A DNA stretch of 8,835 nucleotides, taken from Bacteroides sp. GTDB taxonomy: Bacteria; Bacteroidota; Bacteroidia; Bacteroidales; Bacteroidaceae. The stretch spans positions 1-8,835 of the forward strand of contig NZ_JASLER010000052.1 in assembly GCF_030151085.1 (NCBI RefSeq). Reading direction: 5' to 3'. Of this stretch, positions 1 to 6,821 are shown one piece after another; position 1 is the stretch's first letter; each line of letters opens with the position of its first letter. The notes below the pieces were generated by a model, which was given only the letters and a program-made list of their open reading frames with translations, was not told where the DNA came from and searched no databases. The translations under genes were made by a program, and so were the position numbers.

Positions 1-141
1 AAAAGCCGATTGTCCGGCTTCGAATCCGATAAATCCGGGAAGTACAGAGCCGTCTACCTGACCGCAGATTCCTTTGATACAACGGTTACCCACTTCATTT
101 GCAGGAGCCACCATGATATCGCAAGTAGAAGTTCCGATAAT
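1..141. repeat. 141-bp perfect terminal inverted repeat, left arm
   Basis: Bases 1-141 are the exact reverse complement of 8695-8835. The next base differs (A at 142 against G on the mirrored strand). It lies inside the ribulokinase coding region, codons 293-339. Exactly 141 identical bases ending at both window edges is consistent with the node length of a k=141 assembly graph. Confidence 0.97.
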
Positions 142-1017
142 ACGTGTAAGTACCCCAGGTGCTACTGATGCTCCTACCGCCCCCATATGTGCGTCCAATG
201 CTCCTACAGCTACTACAATTCCTTCTGGCAATCCCAGTTTATTTGCCCATTCTTTTGTGAGAGTGCCTGCCTTAGTATCGCTGGTATATGTCTCCGTGAA
301 AAGATGTGGTAACATTGCACTTAGAGCCGGATTAAGTTCCGAAAGAACTTCGCCATCAGGAAGACCCCAACGAGAGTGCCACATAGCTTTATGGCCTGCA
401 GCACAACGGCTTCGAAGAATCTTTTCGGGTACAGTGTTGCCTGTTACTAATCCGGTCATCCAATCGCAATGCTCTACCCATGCATACGCTGCATTCTTTA
501 TATCGACGTTTGTGTTGATAACGTGTAAAACCTTGGACCATACCCATTCTGAAGAATAAGTGCCACCTTCATAGAGTAAATAGTCGAGGTTACGTTCTTT
601 GATTAATGCATTGATTTGTTCAGCTTCATAAACAGCTGTATGATCTTTCCATAGAATAAACATAGCATCCGGATCTTCTGAAAACTCCGGGCATAATGCC
701 AGTGGCATGCCACTGCAATCAGTCAGTGCAGGAGTACTACCGGTAGTATCAAAACATAATCCGCAAATAGAGGCTTTCTCTTCTTTTGTTAACTGGGACA
801 AAGCAGTATGTACGGCTTCCGTCATAGATTCAATATAGTCCAACGGATGTTGACGATAACGATTGCTGTGTACATCACAATAAAGACCGGCTTTCCAGCG
901 GGGGTAAAAACTTACCCCCGTAGCCATTTCTTGTCCATTACGTGCGTCTACTACCAATGCACGGCAAGAATCTGTACCAAAATCAAGACCGAGAACGTAT
1001 TTCTTATCTGATTCCAT
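1..1017 (-). CDS. araB: Ribulokinase, AraB-type FGGY kinase (3' end cut by window edge)
   Basis: ATP-dependent cytoplasmic kinase of the FGGY family that phosphorylates ribulose at C5. The visible part is 339 codons; the family is usually about 550-570 residues, so the C-terminal ATPase half is outside the window. Translation shows the N-terminal phosphate-binding motif GLDFGTDSCRA (residues 10-20), AraB signatures YPRW (38-41), FDTTGSTPA (89-97), FILWKDHTA (120-128), the region GALDAHMGAVG (272-282) with probable catalytic Asp275, and GTSTCDI, KGICGQVDGS and GFIGFEAGQSAF near the edge. These match my memory of E. coli AraB closely along the whole length, and not rhamnulokinase or FucK. The start ATG (1015-1017) lies 7 bases after the symporter stop, so this is the last visible gene of the operon. 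E. coli AraB is known to accept D-ribulose as well as L-ribulose, which matters because the operon isomerase is FucI rather than AraA. A second partial copy lies inverted at 8446-8835. Confidence 0.95.
   Translation of the reverse strand, partial: MESDKKYVLGLDFGTDSCRALVVDARNGQEMATGVSFYPRWKAGLYCDVHSNRYRQHPLDYIESMTEAVHTALSQLTKEEKASICGLCFDTTGSTPALTDCSGMPLALCPEFSEDPDAMFILWKDHTAVYEAEQINALIKERNLDYLLYEGGTYSSEWVWSKVLHVINTNVDIKNAAYAWVEHCDWMTGLVTGNTVPEKILRSRCAAGHKAMWHSRWGLPDGEVLSELNPALSAMLPHLFTETYTSDTKAGTLTKEWANKLGLPEGIVVAVGALDAHMGAVGASVAPGVLTRIIGTSTCDIMVAPANEVGNRCIKGICGQVDGSVLPGFIGFEAGQSAF
329..392. repeat. 64-bp perfect inner inverted repeat, left arm
   Basis: Bases 329-392 are the exact reverse complement of 8444-8507. 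The block is separated from the 141-bp outer arm by 187 bases on both sides, in register and with no indels, but those 187 bases differ at about 51 positions. The inner end of the arm marks where homology between the two araB copies stops. Confidence 0.95.
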
Positions 1018-1024
1018 AGATTCT

Positions 1025-2467
1025 TTATTTGATTGATAATTCTTGTTTTCTAGCAACGAAATATCCATAATAAGCAATCACTGCAAAGGCAAAAGCCGGA
1101 ACAATATAAGCTGCCATGATACTACCGGTTTGATCGGAAACGATACCTTGAATTTGAGTCAGAACAGCTGCTCCAGCAATAGCCATCACCATACCCGAAC
1201 CACCGATCTTGGTATCTTCTCCCAATCCTGTAAGTCCGAATCCGTAAATGGTGGGGAACATCAATGACATACAACCGGAAATACCCATCAAACAATAAAC
1301 TCCGAAACTACCTTTACCGAACATAGCACCTAAACAGCACATTACGGCAAGAAGGGCAAGACCTATCAAGAGTTTATAAGCTTTCACATATTTCATCATT
1401 CCTGTACATGCAAATCGCATCAATACAAAGAGGATAAGTGACATGATATAATAAGTTGCAGCTGCTTGCTCCGATGTACGTGGTAACAAATCGTTTAATC
1501 CAAGCCATTCGCAACCATTGTAGAATGCAGCAGCTACCGGTTCGACATTACGCAACGCATTAACAACTGCATCCGGAGAAGCCGAATCGCCTAATGCTGC
1601 TAATACACCGTCGAAATTCAATTGTACCATGGCATAACGGATAACGAATGACCATACAGCAATTTGTGCACCGATGTTGAAGAACTGCGCAACCACACCC
1701 CATACGTAATTCTTATTTTTCTTCAGACGACGTAAAGTTGCACCAAATTCAATCTTTTCACCACTCTCACGGAGATTCGGCATCTTGGTAAATCGTATAG
1801 CGAGTAAGAGAACCACCATCACTAGTCCGAGCACAACATACGCTGTAGTTACAGCATTTAGTTCTTGTCCTTGGATAGCCGCTAATTCATTAGCTGGAAG
1901 TTGACTACGCTCTGAAGCAGTCATCATATTCAATTGCGAAAGAATGAAAATTTGACTGATCACCACTCCGGTAATTGCTCCAAATGGATTGAATGCCTGC
2001 GATAAATTCAAGCGACGTGTAGCCGTACTTTCAGGACCAATTGCCAAAACATAAGAGTTTGTAGAAGTCTCTAATACAGAGAGTCCGGCAAAAAGAACAA
2101 AGATCGCCAACAAATACATAGAGAAGCTGAACTCAACGTTTATTTCCGAACAAAGCATTGCCGGATAGAATAATAAGGCTCCAAATGCATATAAACCAAG
2201 TCCTAGCATTACCCCCGATTTATAGGTGTATTTTTTGATAAACAAAGCTCCGGGAACAGCACAACAACCATAGCCCAATAAATAGCACACTACTTGTATC
2301 CATGCCGTTTTCGAATCACTCATGCTCATGATGCGCTTAAATGCAGCAAGCATCGTATCCGTAAGATTGTTCGGCACTGCCCAAGCAAAAAACAGCGTAG
2401 TGAGCAGAATGAATGGAAAGAGTATTCCCTTTGGTATTATTCTATTTGATTCCATGTGATTTTTCAT
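1025..2467 (-). CDS. fucP: FucP-like MFS sugar:proton symporter
   Basis: Inner-membrane major facilitator, 480 residues, with about 12 hydrophobic segments. It resembles E. coli FucP (L-fucose:H+ symporter, which also carries D-arabinose and L-galactose). Visible family marks are FFAWAVPNNLTD with Asp37 in helix 1 (equivalent to FucP Asp46), the helix 4 stretch LSVLETSTNSYV with Glu133 (equivalent to FucP Glu135), GPESTATRRLNLSQAFNPFGA (split here: GPES at 144-147, RLNLSQAFN at 152-160), AQFFNIGAQIAVWSF (260-274) and FPTIYGFGL (404-412). The loop between the seventh and eighth helices (about 284-335) seems some 50 residues longer than in E. coli FucP. The gene starts 14 bases after the lipoprotein gene and ends 7 bases before araB, so it is co-transcribed. 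Met5 is an alternative start; no ribosome site decides between them. The substrate is inferred from neighbours as D-arabinose or L-fucose. Confidence 0.88.
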   Translation of the reverse strand: MKNHMESNRIIPKGILFPFILLTTLFFAWAVPNNLTDTMLAAFKRIMSMSDSKTAWIQVVCYLLGYGCCAVPGALFIKKYTYKSGVMLGLGLYAFGALLFYPAMLCSEINVEFSFSMYLLAIFVLFAGLSVLETSTNSYVLAIGPESTATRRLNLSQAFNPFGAITGVVISQIFILSQLNMMTASERSQLPANELAAIQGQELNAVTTAYVVLGLVMVVLLLAIRFTKMPNLRESGEKIEFGATLRRLKKNKNYVWGVVAQFFNIGAQIAVWSFVIRYAMVQLNFDGVLAALGDSASPDAVVNALRNVEPVAAAFYNGCEWLGLNDLLPRTSEQAAATYYIMSLILFVLMRFACTGMMKYVKAYKLLIGLALLAVMCCLGAMFGKGSFGVYCLMGISGCMSLMFPTIYGFGLTGLGEDTKIGGSGMVMAIAGAAVLTQIQGIVSDQTGSIMAAYIVPAFAFAVIAYYGYFVARKQELSIK

Positions 2468-2481
2468 ATTATGTAGTTAAC

Positions 2482-3705
2482 CTATTGAAATTTCGTTTTA
2501 ATCACATTTAAGTCTGCTCCGAATAACTTCTGTACGATTGGAGCCAATTGTTCATCTTTGCCTTGTATATGGATTACCTTCTGTGTATGAGTCAACGATG
2601 CACCCGGTGCAAGTTCAGCACCCGGAGAAGAAGTTTCAATTTCATAGAATGGACCCATAATGGAACCATCTTCTACCGGACCGTCATTATAAGAGTTGAT
2701 TGCATCTCCTGCAAACGGATCTTCCTGTGGTCCCCACTGACCGTTCACGTAGACTGATGGAGTTTCGGGAAGGCTACACTGCAAGATGGTAAGTACACCT
2801 TTCGATGAATCATAACTTCCGCATAGTTCGGTTGCCCGTGAAGCAGGTAATCCTAATTTGGAACGATAAAGTCCATCAATCTTGAAGTAGATAATACCGT
2901 TTTCTTTTATCAATCTGTCAGCAGGAATCTTACCGAAATATTCATCATTCACAATGGTTCCTTCTGCATTTTGGTTATAAGGGATGAATACAGTAGTGGT
3001 CGGCGTAGGATTGAAGCAACCGAGCATCCATACAGATACAAGCCCGCCCTCTTTTGTCCAAGCTTTATCACCTGTATTTGTAATCTTGTTGTCACTCTTA
3101 TACGCCACAATTTTCATATCTTCTGAAAGTTGAATATCAAAGTTAGTAGCAACCTCGTCAGTATTCATTAACGATACGGTACGGTCTATATTCATATCAA
3201 AATTAGTACCGGAAGCATTCGTCAGGCGAGTGTCTTTCACAAAACGGATACTATTGTTATTTTGTGACTTAATATCAAAAGCTTCCGTATCAAGAACAGC
3301 AGGAACTACCCAATTGTCGTACACCTGTTCTTGCCCTTCCTTAAAGTAGAGTGAGAACGGACCGCCTTCGGGACCTAACCAAAAGCGTTCTTCACCTCCT
3401 ACCGGATTGAATTGTGAACTGACTTTTCCGTCACGTATGAAACGATAATTGATCCAACCGTAGCTGTCGCCTCCGTTACCGTCAGCAGAAGTAGTCATCA
3501 CTCGTCCCTGCCATGCCGGAACGATCATTACTTTTGAGTTTCCATCAGCAGACACCAATTCAGTATATTCAATGCCATTTTCTTTCAAAAACTGGGCATC
3601 ATAAGCATAACTTCCCATCTTTATTTCTTTTTGTCCGCCGCATGATACAAGTATGGTGGTTGCACCTACCAGCAGAGTGTTTTTCAGTTTGGTTGATTTT
3701 AACAT
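2482..3705 (-). CDS. Lipoprotein of unknown function, mutarotase-like C-terminus (possible DUF6786/DUF4380 relative)
   Basis: Predicted lipoprotein of 407 residues. The N-terminus has basic residues, a hydrophobic run (11-20) and a lipobox ending LVSC with lipidated Cys22. The next residues GGQKEIK lack the acidic pair of the surface lipoprotein export signal described in Bacteroides, so a periplasmic position is more likely than the cell surface. The mature part is rich in beta-strand-like stretches and aromatic residues: GWINYRF (83-89), GGEERFWLGPEGGP (103-116), YDNWVVP (129-135), VYVNGQWGP (318-326), and a C-terminal strand pattern FYEIETSSP...LAPGASLTHTQ (353-375) of the kind seen in galactose-mutarotase-fold families. 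I do not recognise a proven function; the family name is from memory and unsure. Because it sits between fucI and fucP with 14-base gaps, a role in handling the free sugar (anomer conversion or binding) before transport is an inference. Confidence 0.75.
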   Translation of the reverse strand: MLKSTKLKNTLLVGATTILVSCGGQKEIKMGSYAYDAQFLKENGIEYTELVSADGNSKVMIVPAWQGRVMTTSADGNGGDSYGWINYRFIRDGKVSSQFNPVGGEERFWLGPEGGPFSLYFKEGQEQVYDNWVVPAVLDTEAFDIKSQNNNSIRFVKDTRLTNASGTNFDMNIDRTVSLMNTDEVATNFDIQLSEDMKIVAYKSDNKITNTGDKAWTKEGGLVSVWMLGCFNPTPTTTVFIPYNQNAEGTIVNDEYFGKIPADRLIKENGIIYFKIDGLYRSKLGLPASRATELCGSYDSSKGVLTILQCSLPETPSVYVNGQWGPQEDPFAGDAINSYNDGPVEDGSIMGPFYEIETSSPGAELAPGASLTHTQKVIHIQGKDEQLAPIVQKLFGADLNVIKTKFQ

Positions 3706-3719
3706 AATGCTTTGCGTAT

Positions 3720-5507
3720 TTATTTATAGAGAGGTCCATAATTATTGCAAGCTCTGTAGTCACTACCCTCCATGTCTTCGCCGAAAGCAGACCATGCACT
3801 GGGGCGGAAAATATTTTCCTCAGAAACATTGTGCATGCATACCGGAATGCGAAGCATAGAAGCCAGCGTAATCAAGTCCGCACCTGTATGTCCGTAACCT
3901 ATAGCTCCATGGTTGGCACCCCAATGGTTCATTACGGTATATACATCACGGAAGTAACCCTTACCGGTTAAGCGCGGGGCAAAGAAAGTAGAAGGCCAGG
4001 TGCGGTCTGTACGTTCATTGATGGCTTTGAATACATCTTCATCCAGATTAACTGCCCAACCTTCAGCAATCTGAAGCACAGGGCCCTGACCTTTGATAAG
4101 ATTTAAGCGGCACATCGTCACAGGCATTTCACCGCGTGTGAGGAATTGAGAAGAATAACCACCGCCACGCATATAATCGCGAGATGCCGGATGCCATTTA
4201 GTAGCTGCAAGACTGGCTTCAACTTCTTCTTCTGATATTTCCCAGAAAGGCTTCATAACCGGTTTGCCGTCACGCTGCATGCAGCCTGTTCCGTCCAATG
4301 TACAAGAACCTGAATTGATAAGATGAATGAAACCGTTCGCTGCTTTACCTTCCAGTTTTTTACCGGTAACGCGTTCTACTGCCGCAGGACTCCAATAAGT
4401 ACGTACATCAGCAAATATCTGAGCTGTATTGGTTAATAAGTGCCCCAAGAGCATGGAAGCGCAATTCAAAGTGTCGTTTTCTGTAGCAAATGTAAATGCT
4501 TCACGGATGCCGTTCCAGTCGAAAGAAGTATTCAGAATAGCTTCTGAGAAGTCACCATCCGGTTTATAGTCAGTCCACTGGCGTTGTCCTTGGAATCCTG
4601 CTGCAATAGCATTGTGTCCCATTGCTTCTTCTTTGAAGCCCATTTCTGCCAATTTAGGATTACCAATCATCATATCACGGAAGATAAGAGTCATCTTTAC
4701 TACATATTCCCAACGGGCATCTTTCTCTTCACGTGAATATACCAGGTGCTCCGGATTGTAGTCGGTACCTTCATTGCTCTTGCAATATTTTTCCGTCCAT
4801 GCCATGGCGCGTTCAAATTCCTCGTGGTCATAAATGCCCAACTGAACACGGCGTTCTATTTCGCTGGCATCTACATATTCATTACGCATGCCTAGATATT
4901 CCTGAAAGAAATCCGGATTGGGAATAGATCCTGCAATACCCATAGAAACGCTACCTATTGAAAGATAAGATTTGCCTTTCATGGTGGCAACTGCCAGTCC
5001 TGCACGGGCAAAACGTAACAACTTCTCTTGTACATCTGCCGGTATTTCTGTATTGCTTACCTCTTGTACATCACGTCCGTAGATTCCAAATGCGGGTAAT
5101 CCTTTTTGTGTGTGTCCCGCTAAAGCAGAAGCCAGATATACGGCTCCCGGACGCTCTGTTCCGTTAAAGCCCCAAATCGCTTTTGGCATTTCGCCATCCA
5201 TATCAATGGTTTCAAATCCATAGCACCAGCAAGGAGTTACAGACAATACTACACCCACACCGCTAGTGCGGAATTTCTCAGCTGCCATAGCTGCTTCGGC
5301 CACCCCACCGATAGTCGTATCTGCAATGACACATTCCACAGGTGTTCCGTCACTATGACGCAGCATTGAAGAATAAAGTTCTGCTACTTTATGTGCCATA
5401 GTCATTGTCATGTCTTCCAGTGATTCACGGATACCTCCGCGACGACCGTCGATAATAGGACGGATACCTATTTTAGGCTTTCCACCAATTAGTCTTGAAT
5501 TTTTCAT
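3720..5507 (-). CDS. fucI: L-fucose / D-arabinose isomerase
   Basis: Cytoplasmic aldose-ketose isomerase that converts L-fucose to L-fuculose and, in known members, D-arabinose to D-ribulose. At 595 residues it has the usual family length (E. coli 591) and aligns end to end from memory: KIGIRPIIDGRRGGIRESLE (12-31), SVTPCWCYGFETIDMD (89-104), AIWGFNGTERPGAVYLA (110-126), MKGKSYLSIGSVSMGIAGS (176-194), SFDWNGIRE (328-336), FADVRTYWSP (365-374), and the C-terminal ANHGAIGYGHTGAD and NYGPLYK. The manganese ligands are present: Glu343 in ATENDTLN, Asp367 in FADVRTYW and His533 in ANHG, corresponding to E. coli Glu337, Asp361 and His528. It is the first gene of the operon, 78 bases downstream of the lacI-type gene and 14 bases ahead of the lipoprotein gene. 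No fucA or fucK is present nearby, so the physiological substrate may be D-arabinose. Confidence 0.96.
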   Translation of the reverse strand: MKNSRLIGGKPKIGIRPIIDGRRGGIRESLEDMTMTMAHKVAELYSSMLRHSDGTPVECVIADTTIGGVAEAAMAAEKFRTSGVGVVLSVTPCWCYGFETIDMDGEMPKAIWGFNGTERPGAVYLASALAGHTQKGLPAFGIYGRDVQEVSNTEIPADVQEKLLRFARAGLAVATMKGKSYLSIGSVSMGIAGSIPNPDFFQEYLGMRNEYVDASEIERRVQLGIYDHEEFERAMAWTEKYCKSNEGTDYNPEHLVYSREEKDARWEYVVKMTLIFRDMMIGNPKLAEMGFKEEAMGHNAIAAGFQGQRQWTDYKPDGDFSEAILNTSFDWNGIREAFTFATENDTLNCASMLLGHLLTNTAQIFADVRTYWSPAAVERVTGKKLEGKAANGFIHLINSGSCTLDGTGCMQRDGKPVMKPFWEISEEEVEASLAATKWHPASRDYMRGGGYSSQFLTRGEMPVTMCRLNLIKGQGPVLQIAEGWAVNLDEDVFKAINERTDRTWPSTFFAPRLTGKGYFRDVYTVMNHWGANHGAIGYGHTGADLITLASMLRIPVCMHNVSEENIFRPSAWSAFGEDMEGSDYRACNNYGPLYK

Positions 5508-5546
5508 GGTTAAAACTGATTTATATGAATTAATATTTTAAATTAA

Positions 5547-5560
5547 CTAAAACGATTAAG
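5547..5560. promoter_or_regulatory. Candidate LacI-type operator ahead of fucI
   Basis: CTAAAACGATTAAG is a near-palindrome centred on CpG (half-sites CTaAAaCG and CTtAAtCG), the form expected for a LacI-family site where the hinge leucine inserts at the central CG. It lies 40 bases upstream of the fucI start, between the regulator gene and the operon. The fucI promoter itself is not clear: no exact TAnnTTTG box is present in the 78-base gap. Confidence 0.4.
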
Positions 5561-5569
5561 CAATCTTTG

Positions 5570-5597
5570 AAAAAAAATGCTCCCCTTAAGGAGTCAT
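5570..5597 (-). terminator. Probable intrinsic terminator overlapping the LacI stop codon
   Basis: On the minus strand the sequence TGACTCC-TTAAGG-GGAGCA can form a 6-bp stem with one bulged A, followed at once by a run of eight T (A8 at 5570-5577). The stop codon of the LacI gene lies in the loop. It would separate regulator transcription from the fucI operon. The stem is short, so termination may be partial. Confidence 0.5.
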
Positions 5598-6590
5598 TTT
5601 AATAAATTCTCCATCGGCAAGTACAGATTGCACTGTATTTCCATTGGCGATGTTATCTATCAGAATACCAAGAGCTTTCTGAACTAAAACGTCTATAGGT
5701 TGCTGAACGTAGGAGATGGGTACACTAAGGAAGTCAAAGACAGGATTACCATCAAAGCCTGCCAAACCTATTTTATTGATTACTTCCTGTCCCATATCTT
5801 TTATAGCATATAGACAAGCTAGTGATATCATATTTGTTCCAAAGAGGAAAGCATCCACACCGGTATCCACCATTTTGGGTAATAAGCGGTCAGCTGATTT
5901 TCGAGGGGAATCTTGTTTCAAATAAGTAATATTGATCAGGCGTTTCTTGCCGGCATCTTCCATTGCTTTCTTATAGCCGCGAATACGTTCCTTCATGTGA
6001 ATTAAATTAAGATCGTATGCCACCATGCAAGGAGCATTATAGCCGCTTTCTAACAGATATTTGGTTGCGATATTGGCTGCATTGAAGTTATTTAAAGCTA
6101 CATAGCTGACATTGATTTCGGGAAAGTAACGGTCGAATAAAACAATGGAGATATTGTTTTTCGCAAGTGCCGCAATGGATTTCTCGGAATTCTCACAAGG
6201 TACAATTATCAGACCATCCACACCTTTATTAATAAGGTTGCTCACGACACGATCCATTTTCTCTGTATCTTCGTCCGAACTTCCAAAAAGTACGGTATAG
6301 CCTCGTTTGGCTGCTTCGTCTTCCAGCACCCGGGCCAATTGAGAAAAGAAAGGATTGGATATGTCGGATACCACTAGTCCGATGGTCTTTGTTTTACCGC
6401 TGCGCAGACTTTTAGCCGCAAGGTTGGGCTGATAGTTCATTTCCTGTGCAATCTTCTGGATACGCTGGGCGGTTTCTTCACCCACACGGTATTCTTTCTT
6501 CTTGCCATTTAACACGAATGAAACCAATGCTGTTGAAACTCCTGCGGCTTCAGCAATATCTTTTAGCGATATTTTCTTTAGTGACGACAT
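5586..6590 (-). CDS. LacI-family transcriptional regulator
   Basis: Sugar-responsive DNA-binding protein, 334 residues, full length for the family. The N-terminal helix-turn-helix is clear: SLKDIAEAAGVSTALVSFVLNGK (ISLKD at 7-11, recognition helix VSTALVSFVLN at 18-28). The three residues that set operator choice in LacI (Tyr17, Gln18, Arg22) are Thr20, Ala21 and Phe25 here, a form I associate with Bacteroidota members. The hinge NYQPNLAAKSLR (52-63) keeps Leu62, which in LacI/PurR inserts into a central CpG of the operator. The effector domain starts at TIGLVVSDISNPFF (69-82) and has LIIVP, VLFDRYFP and GLAGFDGNPVFDFL. It lies just upstream of the isomerase operon on the same strand and divergent from the 6822 gene, so it probably controls both. 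The effector is inferred to be the operon sugar. Repressor or activator cannot be told from sequence. Confidence 0.95.
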   Translation of the reverse strand: MSSLKKISLKDIAEAAGVSTALVSFVLNGKKKEYRVGEETAQRIQKIAQEMNYQPNLAAKSLRSGKTKTIGLVVSDISNPFFSQLARVLEDEAAKRGYTVLFGSSDEDTEKMDRVVSNLINKGVDGLIIVPCENSEKSIAALAKNNISIVLFDRYFPEINVSYVALNNFNAANIATKYLLESGYNAPCMVAYDLNLIHMKERIRGYKKAMEDAGKKRLINITYLKQDSPRKSADRLLPKMVDTGVDAFLFGTNMISLACLYAIKDMGQEVINKIGLAGFDGNPVFDFLSVPISYVQQPIDVLVQKALGILIDNIANGNTVQSVLADGEFIKMTP

Positions 6591-6597
6591 ATATAAG

Positions 6598-6611
6598 GTA
6601 TAACGTTTTTG
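6598..6611. promoter_or_regulatory. Candidate operator in the LacI gene leader
   Basis: GTATAACGTTTTTG holds the AACGTT core typical of LacI-family operators and agrees at 11 of 14 positions with the pattern at 5547. It lies 8 bases before the LacI start codon, suggesting self-regulation. A further CpG-free-centre palindrome, ATCGT-6-ACGAT, lies at 6662-6677 over the expected LacI transcription start and is an alternative. Confidence 0.25.
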
Positions 6612-6678
6612 CTATATATTAGTATTGTTCTTTCAGGTTACTTATTGAAATAGTAGCACTTATCGTATTATCACGATG

Positions 6679-6706
6679 CAAATATAAACATAAAAATTAA
6701 ATCTGC
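6679..6706 (-). promoter_or_regulatory. Bacteroidota-type promoter for the LacI gene (-33 box extends to 6709)
   Basis: On the minus strand a TTTG box (6709-6706) is followed after 19 bases by TATATTTG (6686-6679), an exact match to the Bacteroidota TTTG-N19/20-TAnnTTTG pattern. Transcription should begin near 6672, giving a leader of about 80 bases before the LacI start at 6590. Confidence 0.72.
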
Positions 6707-6713
6707 AAATTAT

Positions 6714-6745
6714 TTTGCTAATTCGTTATAACAATTTTATCTTTG
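6714..6745 (+). promoter_or_regulatory. Bacteroidota-type promoter for the 6822 secreted-protein gene
   Basis: TTTG (6714-6717), 20-base spacer, then TATCTTTG (6738-6745), an exact match to the Bacteroidota TAnnTTTG box. Transcription should begin near 6752, about 70 bases before the ATG. The -33 box is 4 bases from the -33 box of the divergent LacI promoter, so one bound regulator could affect both. Confidence 0.75.
6718..6731. promoter_or_regulatory. Candidate operator inside the 6822 gene promoter
   Basis: CTAATTCGTTATAA, also CpG-centred, agrees at 11 of 14 positions with the pattern CTWAAWCGWTTWAG derived from the site at 5547. It sits between the -33 and -7 boxes of the secreted-protein promoter, where a bound repressor would block polymerase. 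The AT-rich setting makes chance matches possible. Confidence 0.28.
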
Positions 6746-6821
6746 CGGCATGAAATCGTATTGAAAGCGACGTAAACTACCATAAATAACACATAAAAAA
6801 CAATTTTAAACTCTTAAGATC

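Noticed and set aside
74..559. A plus-strand open frame of 161 codons starting MIQRLPTSFAG, with a near-identical partner at 8541-8762 on the minus strand, seeming like a duplicated conserved small protein
   Set aside because: Both are antisense shadows of the two ribulokinase copies. They look conserved only because the araB DNA itself is repeated in inverted form; the kinase frame explains the sequence fully.
808..1011. Plus-strand open frame of 67 codons over the ribulokinase 5' region
   Set aside because: It lies opposite a certain coding region with family motifs; composition and length fit a chance open frame.
3720..5507. Calling the operon a standard L-fucose cluster on the basis of fucI and fucP
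   Set aside because: The kinase is AraB-type and no fuculokinase or aldolase is visible; the label would overstate what the window shows.
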